A DNA stretch of 64,000 nt from Mastigamoeba balamuthi. Its lineage: Eukaryota; Evosea; Mastigamoebida; Mastigamoebidae. Below, piece by piece: positions 29,545 to 40,699 of the stretch. The notes under the pieces are model-generated. The model was given only the letters and a program-made list of their open reading frames with translations. It made no database searches and was not told the DNA's origin. The stretch's first letter is position 1. The number at the start of each line of letters is the position of its first letter. The position numbers and the translations under genes are program-made. The stretch covers positions 116,696 through 180,695 of the forward strand of contig CACRSC010000032.1 in the NCBI GenBank assembly GCA_902651635.1, written 5' to 3'.

Positions 29545-32500
29545 TTACAAACACGAGTCGAATTTGTGGTCGAACGAGTTGCCCCTGGGCGACGTCATCG
29601 CGGCCGTCGCCGAGTGCATCGACGTCATCGGCAGCACGGCGAGCTCCTTGAACGCGAGCTCCGTCACGCTGCCCGAGACCGACGCGAAGAGGGGCCTGTC
29701 CGCGGGGCTCTGGGCCCAGCAGCGCTCCATGATCTCCCTGTAGGCCGCGGGGCACGACGGCGGCACGGTGGGCCTCCTGCCCGCGGCCACGAGCGCGGGG
29801 ATGTCCCACACGACCGCCTCGGCCCACGGGTCGGCCTGCGCGGCGATCGACCACATGGTCACGCCGAACGCGTAGACGTCGACGGCGGCGCTGTACTCGT
29901 GGCCCTCCAGCAGCTCGGGCGCCCTGGGCGAGGGGGCAGGCCGTCGGGAGGAGCCGAGTGGCACAGTCCTTTCATTATGGGCTCATAGATGACTTCTCTC
30001 ATACATGGAATTAAAAGCCCCCTTTTGCACAATAAATGACCATAAATGACTGTCATGTATGACTCATTTATAACATACGACTGTCGTGTATGACTCATTT
30101 ATAGCATACGACAGTACTACACGACACTTTAATTAATGAGAGTCTCAAATGAGACACAAATACCCAGTGAGTTTCTAAGTGGTCATTAATGAGCCAAAAA
30201 TGAAAGGACTGTGGAGGGCGGAGTGAGGAGGAGCCCGGGGGGGGCTAGAGGGGCCAGCGCACAGGTACGCAGGGGTGCCGACGCCGATGGTGTAGCGGAA
30301 GAGCTCGTTGATGTCCTTGACGGTCCGCGAGCAGCCAAAGTCGGTGAGCTTGCAGTTGACCTTGTCGCCGAGGTCGAACGAGCTGATCAGCACGTTGGAC
30401 GGCTTGAGGTCCCTGTGGATGACGCCGTTGGAGTGCAGGAAGGCCATGGCCTCTGCGATGTTCTGCACGAACTTGAGCCTGAGGGCGTAGGCCAGCGGGG
30501 CGCCCGAGCGGATGAGCGCCGCGACGCTGCCAAAGGCGAAGAGCTCTGTGCAGAGGCAGAGCTTGCCGCTGATGTGCGAGGCGCCGATGAACTCGCAGAT
30601 CATCGGGTGGCGCAGCGTGTTGTAGACCTCGATCTCCTTGCGGAACCTGGCCAGCACGCGCTCGTCCTCCTGGTGGTTGGCCCGCAGTATCTTCACCGCC
30701 ACGGGCCGCCCTCTGTACCGCCCCCTGTAGACGCTCCTGCGGCGCTGCCCCCCGTGAGCTCTCGCCCGCCTCGCTGGGCGTGAGGAACGGAGAGGGCGGC
30801 AGTGGCACCCGAAGGCCCCGGAGGCGAGGGCCGGGGGCTCGAGCTCGATCTCCTCGGGGTCGATGCGGTCGCTGGCGGCGCTGTTGAGGCGGACCTCGAG
30901 CACCGCGGGCGCCCTGCCGCCAACGACGATCTTGGCGCGGCCCGTCGCGAGGCTCGTCGTGAGCCGCAGCGTCACCGACACGCGCAGCTGCGCCGTGCCG
31001 AACGAGGGCAGCACGCCGCGGGCGGGCGCGCACGACCAGACGAGGCGCTCCGTGTCGCCGGGCACGTGCACGCAGAAGCTCCTGCGCCGCGGCGAGCGGT
31101 TCGCGAGGACCACCGTCTCGCTGTACTCGCGGCCCACGAGGTACGTCGACTCGGCCGGCACGCCGAACGTCAGCAGCGACGCCGAGACCTGCACGCTGAG
31201 GCTCCGCTCCAGCGCCTCTGCCGCCCGCGTGGGGCTCAGCTCCAGCAGCTCCGCGTACTCCTGCGCGCCCATCACCTGAGGGGCGCGCAGAGGCCGTCAG
31301 AGAGGTCGCGGACCGGGCGGAGGGCGGAGGGGGGAACGAGAGGACCTCGGGGGGCAGCAGCGTGAGGGCGTGGAGCTTAGCGCGGCGGAGCTTGAGGCCC
31401 CACCAGGCGGCCAGCGCGATGAGCGGCACCGCGACGACGACGAGGGCGACGGGCAGCGTGTAGGCGACGACGGGGGCGCTGGCCGAGGCGTCGCCGAGGA
31501 CGACGGTGTAGTTGAGGACGAAGCCCGAGGCCGAGACGGCGTCGCCCGAGACGAGCATCACGTAGACGACGCGGCCGTCGACGCGGAACGGCGTGTCCAT
31601 GCGCGACTGCAGGAACATCGAGCCGTTGTTCATCTCGGTGAAGAGCGGGCTGGCGGGCGGCGCCACGGGGCGGTAGACGGCGAAGAGGTCCTTGTCGTCG
31701 ACGCTGAACGCGAGGATGCGCAGCTCGATGCCCACGAACGCGGCGTCGCCCTCGCGCGTCTCGGGCGCGATGATCCACGTGCAGTTCATGCCGAGGTCGT
31801 ACGTCGTCGGCCACCCGGGCGGCGCGTTCTCGTCCGAGCGCACGACGCCGCTGCGGGCCGTCAGCGTCGGCGGGCTCGAGGGGCTGCAGCCGCGCGTGCA
31901 GTTCCACCAGAAGCGCCCGCGCTCGCAGCGCTGCTGCGTGACGTTGCCCGCGCCGCAGGCCGCCCAGGGCAGCACGAAGAACGTCTCGGTGTAGGCCAGC
32001 GAGAAGACGTCGGCCGAGCCGAAGAACGAGAGCGTGTGGGGCCCGGGCGACATCATCGACGGCGTCAGCCACGTCCTGCTGCCCGCCAGCGTCGCGTTCC
32101 AGCCGCTGGCCACGTCGGGCGGCCGCGTGCGCCCCGTCGCCACGTAGAACCACTGCCTGTAGTCGGCGCCGCCGCCGGGCAGCAGCCCGTCGAGCATCAG
32201 CCACTCGGTCCGCGGCCTCCCCGTCGCGGGCAGCGAGTAGTTGAGCCGCAGGCCCTCGCCCGGGCACAGCAGCGCCACGACGGCGCCCTCGGGGCAGCCG
32301 GCAACGCCCGCGGGGCACGGGCGGCGCGGCCCGAGGCTCAGGAGGTTCTGGCAGCGGCTGCCCATGAAGCCCGCGTGGCAGACGCACGAGCCGCGCCTGC
32401 AGACGCCGTGCACGCACGCGGGGTCGCACGTCAGCGGCGTGCAGTTCCACGCGAAGGCCACGCCGACGGCGGAGAGCGGGGCCAGCGGGTCGTCCGAGCG

Positions 32501-33172
32501 CCGCAGCGCGAAGAGCAGCGTCACGAGGGCCAGGAAGCCCGAGCGGAACGGGCACTCGAGGTGCAGCGTGAAGTACGCGGGCCGCGCCGCAGTGGGCACG
32601 AGGCCCGCGGGCGCCAGCGACACGTTGCGGGCCGACGACTCGAGCAGGCCCCACGAGGCGCTCTGCATCAGCTCGTACGTCTCGAGTATGCCGACCTGCG
32701 AAGCTCTCCAAGTCAGTGCGGCAGAAAACGAACGCCATTGACGGCAGCGGCACTCCAATCAACCGCATGGGCATTATTAGGCGCAGCCCGACGCCCACGC
32801 AAGGGTTCCCCCTGGGAACATGTTTGGAACTAGGGAATCTAGATTCGGAGAAGATTTCGGGGGGAATCTGTGCAGGAAAAGTGCACGAGACGAGCGCACG
32901 TCGCTGGAGAAGGCGTAGGAGACGTTGTAGGCGGCGGACGAGTACCACTTGAAGCGCAGGGTGTCGCTGACGAGGGACAGGGGCTTGCGCGTGAGGGCGG
33001 CGGGGCTGTCGAGCGCGTAGCCCCGCACAGCGCTGCCGTTGAACACCAGCGGCGTCGTTACCGGGGCCGCCGAGTCCGCCGAGCCCGTGCACACGACGCT
33101 GAGGCCCTCTCCGGGGGCCCCGCGCGCCGCGGCCAGCAGCGCGGCCCACAGAGCCCACAGCCGCGGTCGCAT
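29545..33172 (-). CDS. Receptor Ser/Thr protein kinase, TKL type (5 exons, 980 aa)
   Basis: Exons on the minus strand: 33172-32900, 32695-31346, 31275-30809, 30736-30263 and 29923-29545. All phases match. The joins restore SGAFG-SVYRGRYRGRPVAVK and GTPAYL-APELLEG. Order: signal peptide (1-18), Cys-poor outer part, EGF-like repeat (about 176-210), CUB-like region (about 390-480), membrane span (about 500-525), a beta-rich intracellular domain with MSP/Ig character (about 560-690), and a kinase domain (690-950). Key residues seen are Lys712, Asp806 in HRDLKPSN and Asp829 in DFG, so it should be active, Ser/Thr-type by HRDLKPSN. Likely a plasma-membrane receptor. The donor after exon 2 (GTCCTC) is the weakest. 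Intron 4 carries an inserted MITE. Confidence 0.85.
29962..30213. mobile_element. MITE-like element in the last kinase intron (252 bases)
   Basis: The ends are inverted repeats: CACAGTCCTTTCATT at the left and its reverse complement at the right, with further partial pairing (GGCTCAT, ATGAC) inside. The interior is AT-rich, lacks coding capacity, and carries a tandem TGTATGACTCATTTATA unit at 30050-30110. No clear target duplication was found. It belongs to no family I can name. It is non-autonomous. Confidence 0.75.
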
Positions 33173-33599
33173 AGAAACTCTGCGGTATCTAGATTTTTTG
33201 TCGAAAAATCGCCTCAGCGAGTGCTCGTGTTCATGCTACTTTCCAAAACAAGTGGAGAACCCAGAGATGGAGATGAAGCTAGATGCGTGAAGGGCCCTCT
33301 GGTGGAAGTTTAAGATCTACCTTGGCTCCAATTGGATAATGTACTAGCATCTCACTCTGTATCATTGTATGGATTTGTTTGAATGAATGTCCGGGATAAT
33401 TTATTGTGAGTCTTTTTCTCCTCCACAGGAGAGGAACGTCCGGGGGGATATGGCACGGAAAATCCTGGAGGACGTTCGTACCCCTGTTTTGCTGTTCAGC
33501 TCAGAACAAAAGAGAAAGACAACTGCAGTTTGCTAAGAAGAACCAGATAAGGAATTGGATAAGTTTTCAAAACTGTACACTGCTCTGCCAGAAAGCAGC
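33173..33599. other. Transition from host genes to element-rich DNA, no supported gene
   Basis: This holds the upstream region of the receptor kinase (minus strand) and AT-rich sequence without coding signal. Confidence 0.4.
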
Positions 33600-34821
33600 A
33601 CTCTGCATGTTGCATTAGGCATTCTTCAGAGGGTATCCGTTTCCTCAGTGCTGTCACCATCCCCAGCAGTGTTGTCATGGTCCTCTGCAGCTTCAGATGC
33701 TGCTCGGTGGTGGTGATGTGCCAGTGGTCTGGCACTGATGTTGACTCACTTGAGACCCCACAGGGAGGGCGGGGTTTGTAGAAGAACTTAGAGCAGAGAG
33801 CAAGGGGCTGGCTAACCACGCAGGCCACCAGGGCACCAGCATGGCACATGCAGAGTACCAGCATGACGTTTCCTCTCAGGTGCAGCCATGATGAGCTGCA
33901 GAACCTAAACAGCACAGCATGCACACATGACCCAGTCGTCAAGCCTCAATCTCTGCTGAGACCCATGTCTCGTGTTCAAAGCATGATGGTGCATTTAGAA
34001 ATGCAGCTGGTGCCAGGTATACCAGCTCATTTCGAAAGGGAATTCCTTTTCACAGCCATTGTGCAGCCTCAGGGTCTTCACCCTCAAAGAGGTTTGCAAA
34101 TGCCCAGAGACGACCTGCTGCAGGTCGTGATTTTCCCTCTGCAAACATCATCAACTCTGGATGTCCTTGCCACTGCACATCATTCTGTGGTTCTGCTCGT
34201 GGTGACAGTGGTTGGGGTTGATGCAAAGCAAACAACTCAAACAGCTGTTCTGCTTTCATCTGCCTGCCATACAGTGTGGCTTCCAGATAATTATCCTGAA
34301 AAGCCTGCACTGCTTCGGCCCTCTGGAGGGGAAGTGGGAATGCACTGATACACACAGACAAGAAGAATCCCACATACCTGTATGTGGTGAAAGCTACCTT
34401 GTTCCAGCATCTGAGGTGCTCCTCCTTCCTCCCCACTGCTCATATGAATAGTAGCCCTGCTGAAAGAGATTCTGTTCTTCACAGCTGCCTCAAACTTGGC
34501 AGTTACCTGCTGGAACCAGGCCTTCTCTGGCCACTCATTGGGCATAGACTTCCATCGTCGAAAGGTGCATGGGTCGAATCTCATGCCATTCACTGGCACA
34601 AACATTCCGTCTCCCACCACCTTATACTCACAATTCTTGACCACTAGGTACACACTCATGTCATCGGGACCCCCTGAGCCCCCCAGTGACACTTGCACCT
34701 CTCGCACCCGCAGGCTGCGAGGAGGCCAGAGCAACCGAGCCTGGTAGTGCCCATGGGTCCAGGGAGGGGCTGGGCTCAACACTTCCACTGTACCCCATAG
34801 TGCTACTACTGTAGCCGCCAT
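33600..34821 (-). pseudogene. Member X1 of an unrecognised three-copy family, decayed
   Basis: A minus-strand coding-like stretch. The first exon (34821-34383) contains YLVVKNCEYKVVGDGMFVPV and WKSMPNEWPEKAWFQQV. A second (about 34330-34050) contains AVQAFQDNYLEATLYGRQM. A third (33942-33610) contains FRFCSSSWLHLRG and VVSQPLALCSKFFYKPRPP. The last motif is shared with X2 and X3 near the right end. Stops occur within the otherwise continuous coding text, and the base composition is lower in GC than X2 and X3, so it looks like a decaying copy. The substitution pattern among the three copies favours the minus strand as coding. The family is not recognised. Confidence 0.5.
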
Positions 34822-34849
34822 TGGGATATCTCAAGCACGAGCAGGCACC

Positions 34850-35720
34850 TGCTCTGCAGATGAAACAGGACCTTGATTTCCCATGGTGTTGAAGAAGTTG
34901 GAGGAGAGCCCCATGCCCACAATCCCTGGGGTTGATACTACGTGCCTTATTTTGTTGGCGAACACACTAGCAATAATGTATGCCATGCTGGATGACGTTC
35001 CCAGCAGCCCTGTCAGCAGGAGTGTGTTCTACATGGCCGTCTGTGGTTTTCCCAGGACCTGCAGTATGTTGTAGATGTGCGCATTGGAGGTTGTGAGGGC
35101 TTGTAGCAGTGTGTGAGCTGCCTGTGGATCCATTCTCAGAGTGGCTGCTCTCAGATGAATGGGCATGTACTCGAGCTGCTACTGCATGGCTGGCTTCCAA
35201 ATGAGGTCCAGGATGCCCCCTTCTGGACCCACATGCCCTGCCACTGGTCGCTTCAGGGGACACTCCCATCTGAGTCTGGCTCAGGGGGCGCCCTCCTACA
35301 GCCCTTCTTGGTGTGCTGGGTGTCCTGCCCCTCGTTCTTGTCACCGTGGGGTCCTTCATCCTCAGCCCCATTGTTCTCGGTACTGTCGTCCTTGGTCCCA
35401 TCATACTCGGTCCCATTTTCAGTGCTCCCACTGCTGTTCATAGCGATGTCGTCATCACTTTCACCTTGCCCAGCCTGCTTTGGTGCGAGGTCGTATGCGA
35501 ATTCCAGATAGGTGAAAAACTGCTTGTGCGAAGTCCATAGCCCACTCATCGGGGTCCTCTAGAAGGGACCGTACGATTCCTGCCTTCGTGCATGGTGGCT
35601 GGAGGCCACGAGCTGGCATAAGTCGTGGAGAACCTGGCACGGGACCAGGAGAAGGGTGCACCGAATATCTTCTGGTGACCCACGAATTAATACGTTCACG
35701 GTTTCGTGATGCGTGAGCCA
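34850..35720 (-). pseudogene. Decayed coding sequence upstream of X1, unrecognised
   Basis: Minus-strand text continues upstream of X1. One piece contains HLRAATLRMDPQAAHTLL followed, after a stop, by a hydrophobic stretch. Another (35250-35549) is rich in Asp, Glu, Asn and Gly. They may be earlier exons of the X1 gene or a separate element gene. No domain identified. Confidence 0.3.
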
Positions 35721-35949
35721 ACTGCGCAACAATCCTCGGGAAGCTGTGCAGTCCAGGGAATCTCGTTGGGCTCGGCCATAGGTGGCTGGGGTGGGGTAAA
35801 TGAATGGGCGGGTTGGGTGTGACAGGGGGCCGAAAGGCACAGTGTTTGTATAACCAACAAACTTGAAAGAGTCGTGCCTGACATCAGCACTTCCACTGCC
35901 TTCCCTCAGATATTACTATTAAACTGAATGTTCCTTCATGATGTAGCTC

Positions 35950-37080
35950 TGTGAGCAACTCACAAGTCACAGTGCGATATGTGGTGGGCAGAGAGCCTGA
36001 ACTGGCCCCAGAGCACTCTGTGGCCATACAAAAGAGGAGGCAGCACGTGGAGGTGCACACAGAGGGCAGCTGTTATGAGAGGCAAATCGATTTGCCTGGA
36101 ATGTGTGGCCTGTGGCCCGATTGGACAGTGTGTGACTCGGCCATCTGCTGCCAGTTGGCTCGGCAGGTGGCATTTGTCTTGGAGGAACAGCATTTACCTG
36201 TCCGCCCCTCAGGGAAAGAGGCCCGGCCCTGCCCATCGATGGTCAGGCTCTGTTCCTGCTGTCATAGGCCAGCGGGTGAGAATTGAGCACAGAACAGCGT
36301 GAGGTCAAACATCAGTGGGTGGGCGGGATACCACATCTGTGGCGAGCTTTTCATGATGTCATCGTACCCTGGTGTTGTGGCCCATGCCACGTGGCCCGTG
36401 CCACTTCATCACTGCCATTTCACTGGCAGGATGATTCACCACTCTCACACATGTCAGACAAAACAGTTCGTTGTTTCCATTCCTCGTTACACAGTTCCCT
36501 ACGAAGTGCTTTGGGCTTCATTTTGGCACTAGGGCAGTTTCAGCCACCATTGGCCAGAACTACAACCCATCCTGGTCATCAGATCACTGTGGTCCACCTT
36601 TCTGTTTCACACACATCCAGCCACCCTGTGGACACCGGCTATGACCATGACCGCGATCCACATCAACCCAGGTGACTGGTAGGACCTCATCCTCAGGTCG
36701 GACCGATTCCAGGAGGTTTTCCACTGGATTCATGATGTCGAGGCAAGGGCCGCACCAGAGGTCGACCTGGAGCAACTGCCAGTGAACACCATGGTCTCAC
36801 TGGTAATAAGGTCACTCTACAAGGTGCTCAGTGGCAAAACCCTGGCACGCAACATCACACTGTCTCGCAGCTCCTGGAGATGTTGCATTTCACAGAAATT
36901 TCCACAGTTCTGGAAATCGCCAGACAGCTTATCATGTACCACGAGCCCAGCGACCAGGAAATCACCGGATAGCTCATCACGTACCACGAGCCAGACCACA
37001 ACAATCTGTGTTGGATGAAGACGTCAGTCAATCACTGCGTGCTGTACTGGACAGTGATTTTGTTAGAGTTTGACTACATT
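35950..37080 (+). pseudogene. Decayed coding sequence, unrecognised
   Basis: Plus-strand frames such as 35951-36286 and the stretch with RSDRFQEVFHWIHDVEARA and VSLVIRSLYKVLSGKTLARN (36690-36860) have a protein-like composition, but stops and frame changes separate them. They lie just left of the shared block at 37318 and may be the remains of a transposase. No catalytic motif recognised. Confidence 0.3.
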
Positions 37081-37317
37081 ATCGTGTTCCAGCCAGACGA
37101 GCAGAATTTCATCAGCAACTACTTAATGTGGTTATTCCCACTCAAGAAAGGGAACAGTACATCTTGTGGCAGCCAGGAAAGGTAATTGAGGCCACTTTGT
37201 AGAGATCACAGAAGAAGGACATCGAGACTTTCCTTTTTCAGTCGGGAATGATGAACACAAAAACAAGAACCGCAAAGATGTGATAGAGGCAGTACAGGCT
37301 TCTATTAATGACCTACC

Positions 37318-37440
37318 ATATGTCTTTGCAGCAAAACGTACCGTTTTACCAGTTTGTAAAAAACTAAAAAGTGAAAATGTCGTTTAAAAAAAGCAAAAGT
37401 AAAATGACATATCAGGAAAAAAGAGAAAAACTAAGCAAAA
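37318..37440. repeat. Shared AT-rich block with TTTTACCAGTTT motif (copy 1)
   Basis: Related to 50767-50900, to its tandem copy at 51593-51726, and in inverted orientation to 60767-60893. Shared words are TGTCTTTGCAGC, TTTTACCAGTTT and a GTCGTTTTAAA arm, which in the other copies is a perfect palindrome. Confidence 0.75.
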
Positions 37441-37589
37441 TAACGCTAAAGTTTACTCGAAAAACACAATAGAAACAGAGAAGAGTTGCAACATACAAAC
37501 TTAAAATCAAGTAGTGTATCAGTAACCTTTCTTTGTTGGTTTCAGTGAACAAAAAGATGAGAAGAGACATCACCATCTTAAGTAAAGAT

Positions 37590-38690
37590 CAGCACTTTTT
37601 TTCGTGTTGTGGTGATTGTGGTATCCCTGTCTTCCAGATGAAGGGTAGTCTCATACAGCTGCCCTACCACTGGCATTTCTGCTGGTCCCTGGGCCCAGTG
37701 TGCAAGGCCAGTACAGAGGTGGTTTGGGCATCACCTTTCCTAGCAGAGTCCAACTCTTCCAGGAAGAGCAGGTCGATCTCTGACATTGTGGGCTCTGAGG
37801 AAGAGGGAACAACAACCTTCTTAGCCTTGCACTTGCATTGCCCTGTTGTTGCTGACGGGAAGAGGTTCTTCTTCATTTACCATGCTTGTCTTCTTCTCGA
37901 GGAGCTGTGCACTGACAGCTGTACCTGGCTCTTCCAGTGCTACTCCACCTGGTGCTGGTACTGGCTGTGCCCATGAAATCAGTGTCCCCACTGAGACCTC
38001 TGTCTTGCCCTCCTCTGTGCTTCTTGTGGGGTCTTTTCTTCTTCTCATCACTTAACACCTTGGGGTTCCATGCCTCATTCTCTGCTTCTTTCGGGGAATT
38101 AAGGTCTGAGTCCTGGTCATGTTTGAGCCTCTTGGTCAGGCCCAACTCCTTCTAAAACTTCTCCAGGTTCTCCCTGCTGATAAGTGGTTCGGTGATGATG
38201 GCATGAAGAGCCCTGATCTGATTATGTGCCTCGATGTTGTGGAATTCCTAGGCGGCACATTAGAAAGAAACCACAAGATGAATACCGAGAGGAACAGAGT
38301 CCGAGCTGAGAGATAGATCAACTCCTTGGCTGGCAGCTTCATGTACATCTTCTTCAACTCCTCTTGGGTTTCTGCCTTCATGGCACTCCACGTGATGCCC
38401 ATTTCCTTGATCAGTCTGGCCTGCCTGCTTGCATCCTTGTTGTGCATCAGCTCATCCCATCCTGCCTTGCTCTGCAGTCTGAATGCTACATCTGCATTCG
38501 ACCTGGGGAGGATTTGCCTGTGGAACAAGTTAATTGGAAAAGAGCATGAGAAATTTACTTTTCTTGTTCAAGGTCTCTCATCAGGGAATAGAGCATCATG
38601 TGGCCAACAGTAGCAGTCGTAATCCTGTTCACTGCTGTGTTGTACCACCGGCAGTGCTCAAATGTCATGGGCTGGAAGAGATGCCACAAC
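37590..38690 (-). pseudogene. Element gene C, copy 1 (HMG-box-like domain, Lys-rich)
   Basis: Minus-strand exons correspond to the copy at 51.9-55.2 kb. One exon carries AFRLQSKAGWDELMHNKDA, then KEMGITWSAMKAETQEELKK, a helical pattern with W...G..W...Y spacing like an HMG box. Another is Lys/Arg-rich (DEKKKRPHKKHRGG). A last one ends near a TGA at about 37590. Relative to copy 2 it lacks the Ala/Glu repeat exons. At 38314-38315 it keeps the TA that is the empty site of the Tc1 insertion in copy 2. It has several stops and is old. The HMG assignment is tentative. Confidence 0.5.
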
Positions 38691-38702
38691 ATGCTCTCTG
38701 CT

Positions 38703-38790
38703 GGCACATAGCATGTGCCCCTGGCATATAGTTATTATGTGCCACTGGCATATAGTTATGTGCCGCTGGCATAATTAAGTGCCGCCAGCA
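38703..38790. repeat. Palindromic TATGCC...GGCATA repeats
   Basis: Four to five imperfect units of the form TATGCCAGTGGCACATA, each nearly self-complementary. The same motif lies at 49795-49880, 50722-50765, 51548-51591 and 60885-60927. Confidence 0.8.
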
Positions 38791-38989
38791 TATTCCTGTG
38801 GGAGGGAAAGGGGTATTTGGGGCATTTTGGCTTTTGGCCGAAATGACACTTTTTTGTTGCAAAAATGACCCAAAACAAATACGGAAAAATGAGAAAACGT
38901 ACCAAATATGGATTGAAATGTAGTGTGCAGAAGTGCATATTTTTGACTCATGCAACAATATCTGGAGAAAGAAGAAAATGAAATATGAT

Positions 38990-40646
38990 AAAAAGCCAGG
39001 GACAAAGGCACTTTATTGTTGTATGTGAGTGACCCGCCAACAATGAGGATGAAACCACTGGTTGCACTGAGTGCAAAAAAGGTAGTCCTGGAACCTCTCT
39101 TTTCAGAAGACGATTTACAGGCAGCACACTTGCCACTTTTGATGGGATTTGACCTAAACAGAATGAGAAAATGGAAAAAATGAAAGGGTAAACTCACGAT
39201 TGAGAAACGAGAGTATGATTGGCAGGTAGAGAGGTGGTCTCAAGAGCAGAGAGAGGCCACTAAATGGGTGTCAAACTTGCACCCCTGGTTTCAGCCTCCA
39301 AACCTGCAGGGGTGAAGCAACATTGTCAATGAAATGAACTACACAGGTATCATACCAGACAGTGTCAGTGAAGCCAGGCAGACTGCATAGCCAATGAGAC
39401 TCGTTGAAAGCAGGCTTCCAGGAAGAGGAAGAGAGCCATTGAGCCCAGAGGTATGACAGAGTCAGAATGTCAAGTCATAATAAAGCCATAGCCCTTAGCA
39501 TGAAGAACGTTGGCCATTTTCTTGGAGCCAAACCAGTTTTCAAGGATGACCTTGAAAGGAAGACCATAAGAAAGGTCAGCCAAGAGCATAAGAACGGTCT
39601 CCATTTTCTAGACCATCAGGGCTGCTATCAGCAAGCAGGGACCAGTGAAGAGATGAAAGTAACAAATGATGCCAGCAGAATCGACAAGCAAGAAGACCTT
39701 GATTCCAGTGGGGGTGTGGTTTGCCATGGACATACTGCCTGAAATGGCACTGGCCCTTGAAGGGGACAATTTCCTCATCAACAGTGACCCATTGGAATGG
39801 GTATCAATATTGTTGACTGTTTATAAGGACCTTATTGAAGAGAGGATCAAAAAGAGAGGTTGTGAAGGACTTGTTATTTGAGATGTGAAAACACCTGTGA
39901 ATGTCCTTGAACCAAGAGAGGTACATCGCCTGTCAGAAACGGGGGTTTGCAGTGTTCATCCCAGGAGTGGGTTGGATTGAGACTTACAAGGGGGTCAGGA
40001 CAGGAGGTCGGAGTGAGTGAAAGAAACTGAGTGAGTGACAATCCATCGAGAAGTATGAGAGAGATAGTAATACATCTAGAGGAAAGAGACAGAAACCCAG
40101 TGGTCCAGGAACTTAGCCCTATTGCATGAAGAAATTTGACAGGGATAAACCATGGAGGCAAAGTAGTTTGTTTTCTAGGACATTATTTTGAGAAGAAATG
40201 AAAGGAATGGGAAGAAGAGGAAAGAGTACATCACAGAGGTGCTGGATAAAGGCAGGGAAGAGGATGTTGAAGTAGTCATGAGGAGTGCCAATGAGGAAGG
40301 GCATTACTCTGGGGCCAGAGGCAGACGAGGGATTCCAGTGAAGTGCAGAGGGGGGCATAGCATCGGTGGACCAGTCATGGGTAGGGCCCAAGAGGAAGTT
40401 AGCTGAAATGGGAGGAATAGGAATACCCATCACCAGAACTGGAGGGGAAGAGGGCAGCAGAGGCGAGAGGGAGAATGGAGACAAGAAGAAGAAGTGTGGG
40501 CAACATTCTTGAACCCATTGGCAAGACTGAAGAATGTAAGAAAGAAATATTACAGTTATATTAAGGCAGCACAGGAGCAGAGATAATATTGGAAACAAGA
40601 AGGTGAGTTGGTTTCTAGATTTTGGATGCACAAAACCGAGGAACAT
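38990..40646 (-). mobile_element. piggyBac transposase, decayed, full-length in layout
   Basis: Minus strand, N- to C-terminal: GTPHDYFNILFPAFIQHL (N-terminal piggyBac block), WFKDIHRCFHISNN with SLFDPLF, the catalytic core VTVDEEIVPFKGQCHFRQY with HGKPHP, a second region VFLLVDSAGIICYFHLFTG, then ENWFGSKKMANVLHAKGYGF, and a Cys/His end with CAAC, FCTQCNQWFHPHC. This is the complete order of a piggyBac transposase, including its C-terminal zinc-binding domain. The pieces are in different frames with several in-frame stops, so it cannot make a whole protein. It is divergent from gene B copy 1, which begins about 50 bases to its right. Confidence 0.85.
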
Positions 40647-40699
40647 AATTGGTCAAAACAGACAGGAATAAGATGATGCAAACACAGAGTATGTAGGGT

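Noticed and set aside
31370-32833. Open frame of 487 codons on the plus strand opposite the receptor kinase
   Set aside because: No domain, and the minus strand shows EGF, membrane and kinase features with consistent splicing.
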